In this document: positions 4,544-5,641 of the stretch, piece after piece
Position numbering within the stretch: the stretch's first letter is position 1
How the letters are laid out: every line of letters starts with the position of its first letter
Source of the DNA: Bradyrhizobiaceae bacterium
Lineage (GTDB): Bacteria > Pseudomonadota > Alphaproteobacteria > Rhizobiales > Hyphomicrobiaceae
Length of the DNA: 5,641 nucleotides
Direction of reading: 5' to 3'
NCBI GenBank assembly: GCA_947475855.1
Contig: CANJPN010000430.1
Location: forward strand, 1 to 5,641
Program-made: the position numbers and the translations under genes
The notes under the pieces: generated by a model
Told to the model about the DNA's origin: nothing
The model's input: only the letters and a program-made list of their open reading frames with translations
Database searches by the model: none

Positions 4544-5536
4544 TCACTCCGGATTGATGCCGATCGCCGGAATGATCTTACCCCACGCCTCGTGCTGCGC
4601 TTTCACGTAGGCTGCCGCTTCCGCGAGCGTACCCGCGCCGTCCGTGAAGAAGCCGATCTCTGCGAGGCGCTTCACCATCGCCGGCGTCTTCAACACCGCG
4701 TCGAGTTCGCGGTTCACGTGATCCACGATCGCCGGCGGCGTTCCGGCCGGCGCCGAGAGCACCATCCATCCCGTCAGATCGAACCCCGGGAACGTCTCCG
4801 CGACCGCCGCGATCTTCTCGAGGCCCGGCACCCGCTTCGGCATGCTCGTCGCCAGCGCCTTGAGCTTGCCCGCCTCCATCAGCGGCCGCGCCGACGGCAC
4901 CGCCAGCACCACGAGCTGCACGCGGCCCGCGATCGTATCCTGCGCGCCCTGCGGCATCGCCGAATAGGGCACCTGCGCGATATCGAGCCCACCGAGCTTG
5001 TTGATCCACGCCGCGATCATGCCGGAGAAATTCTTGGCCCCATCCGTCGCGAAATTGAGCTTCCCCGGATTGGCTTTCGCATGCGCGATGAGCCCCGGCA
5101 GATCGTTCGCCGGCACATCCGGATGCGCGAGCAGCATGAACGGCCCTTCGGCAACCTTGCCCACCGTCACGAAATCCTTGAACGGATCGTAGGGCAGCGC
5201 CTTGAACGTGTAGGGATTGGTGACGAGCGCCGCCGCCGTCGCCCATAGGAACGTGTAGCCGTCCGGCGCCGAACGCGCCGCCGCCTGCGTGCCCACGACG
5301 TTGCCGCCGCCCGGACGGTTCTCCACCACGAAACTGCCGCCGATCCGCTTGCCGACCTCCTCCGTCACGATGCGTGCCAGAATGTCTGGCGTGCCGCCCG
5401 CCGCCTGCGTGACGATCAGCTTGATCGGCCGCTCGGGCCACGTCTTTACCTGAGAAGTCTGCGCGGCGACGGGCATTGCGAGACAAATAGCAAACCCCAG
5501 CGCCACCACCGAAACCCGGATCGCCACCTCTAGCAT
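4544..5536 (-). CDS. Bug/TctC-family tripartite tricarboxylate transporter receptor
   Basis: A 330-residue periplasmic solute-binding protein of the tripartite tricarboxylate transporter (TTT) family. The N-terminus is a signal peptide with a hydrophobic core at about residues 8-21 and a signal peptidase I site after VAA (23-25), although the n-region carries a Glu and only one Arg. Bug family blocks follow in order: WPERPIKLIVTQAAGGTPD (33-51, with ligand-loop Asp51), ENRPGGGNVVGTQAAA (72-87), PDGYTFL (91-97), YDPFKDF (116-122), NPGKLNF (156-162), VPYSAMPQGAQD (189-200), AGRVQL (203-208), AGKLKALA (222-229) and APAGTPPAIVD (262-272). Length is typical (about 320-330). GGGAGGA (5550-5544) sits 7 bases before the ATG, an excellent start. 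Known members bind carboxylates such as citrate, glutamate or aromatic acids; the ligand here cannot be told from sequence. No TctA/TctB membrane genes are in the window, so it is either an orphan receptor or part of a cluster off the right end. Confidence 0.93.
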   Translation of the reverse strand: MLEVAIRVSVVALGFAICLAMPVAAQTSQVKTWPERPIKLIVTQAAGGTPDILARIVTEEVGKRIGGSFVVENRPGGGNVVGTQAAARSAPDGYTFLWATAAALVTNPYTFKALPYDPFKDFVTVGKVAEGPFMLLAHPDVPANDLPGLIAHAKANPGKLNFATDGAKNFSGMIAAWINKLGGLDIAQVPYSAMPQGAQDTIAGRVQLVVLAVPSARPLMEAGKLKALATSMPKRVPGLEKIAAVAETFPGFDLTGWMVLSAPAGTPPAIVDHVNRELDAVLKTPAMVKRLAEIGFFTDGAGTLAEAAAYVKAQHEAWGKIIPAIGINPE

Positions 5537-5543
5537 TCCGTTG

Positions 5544-5550
5544 TCCTCCC
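5544..5550 (-). promoter_or_regulatory. Strong Shine-Dalgarno of the Bug receptor gene
   Basis: GGGAGGA on the minus strand is near-perfectly complementary to the 16S rRNA tail and stands 7 bases before the ATG. It is the strongest ribosome binding site in the window and settles the start. The promoter was not found in the 91 bases between it and the window edge. Confidence 0.7.
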
Positions 5551-5641
5551 TGATCGCCGGCCGTCTTGACGCTCGGCGACGTCGATAGCACGGCGATCCC
5601 CGCGATCACCAGCCGCCGCGCCGCCGCCCCGGAATGTAAGG

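Noticed and set aside
4592..5248. Plus-strand Arg/His-rich frame opposite the Bug receptor gene
   Set aside because: Its composition is that of an antisense shadow, with no ribosome binding site or domain.
4578..5609. Second long minus-strand frame overlapping the Bug receptor gene
   Set aside because: It is out of frame with a clear Bug protein that has a signal peptide and a strong ribosome binding site; the Gly/Ala/Arg-rich product has no domain.
5606..5641. Possible C-terminal tail of another leftward gene (…PYIPGRRRGGW, stop at 5606-5608)
   Set aside because: Only 11 codons are visible before the window edge, with no motif; it cannot be separated from chance.
1..5641. CRISPR, tRNA, insertion sequence, phage or defence-system signatures
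   Set aside because: No regularly spaced direct repeats, tRNA-like cloverleaf sequence, transposase motifs or paired terminal repeats were found; every large frame is explained by housekeeping or transport-type genes.

Overview
The window is GC-rich with strongly G/C-biased third codon positions. It looks like chromosome of an alphaproteobacterium, most likely in the Hyphomicrobiales (Rhizobiales). That guess rests on the GalU and GalE sequence style, a class IIA HAD protein of the TIGR01459 type, a Bug-type tricarboxylate-transport receptor and a CTATAT-like -10 box. Genus cannot be fixed by eye. No tRNA, rRNA, CRISPR array, insertion sequence, phage gene or transfer signature was seen.

Layout from left to right: positions 1-151 hold at most the tail of an off-window gene and a possible terminator. 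galE (UDP-glucose 4-epimerase) runs leftward at 152-1165. A 318-base divergent intergenic region (1166-1483) carries several inverted repeats and the probable galE and galU promoters. Three genes then run rightward: galU (UTP-glucose-1-phosphate uridylyltransferase, 1484-2371), a class IIA HAD-superfamily hydrolase (2466-3329), and an HtrA-like protein with trypsin-like and PDZ domains (3475-4455). A GC-rich palindromic element (4456-4520) lies between convergent stops. Last is a leftward Bug/TctC-type periplasmic solute-binding receptor (4544-5536).

Functionally, galU makes UDP-glucose and galE converts it to UDP-galactose, so the divergent pair forms a UDP-sugar supply unit for cell-surface polysaccharides. 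The shared regulatory gap would allow joint control. The HAD, HtrA-like and Bug genes have no obvious link to that pathway. The gaps of 94 and 145 bases, with separate promoter-like sequences, suggest that the HAD and HtrA-like genes need not be one operon with galU.

The most interesting item is the HtrA-like protein. It keeps the HtrA fold landmarks, the serine region and a PDZ domain, but by eye-alignment the catalytic His is Tyr and the catalytic Asp is Gly. It also has no signal peptide. It therefore looks like a cytosolic pseudoprotease or peptide-binding scaffold. Second in interest are the HAD gene, which may be transcribed as a leaderless mRNA from a promoter whose -10 lies in a perfect inverted repeat, and the perfect 8-bp inverted repeat flanking the putative galU -10.
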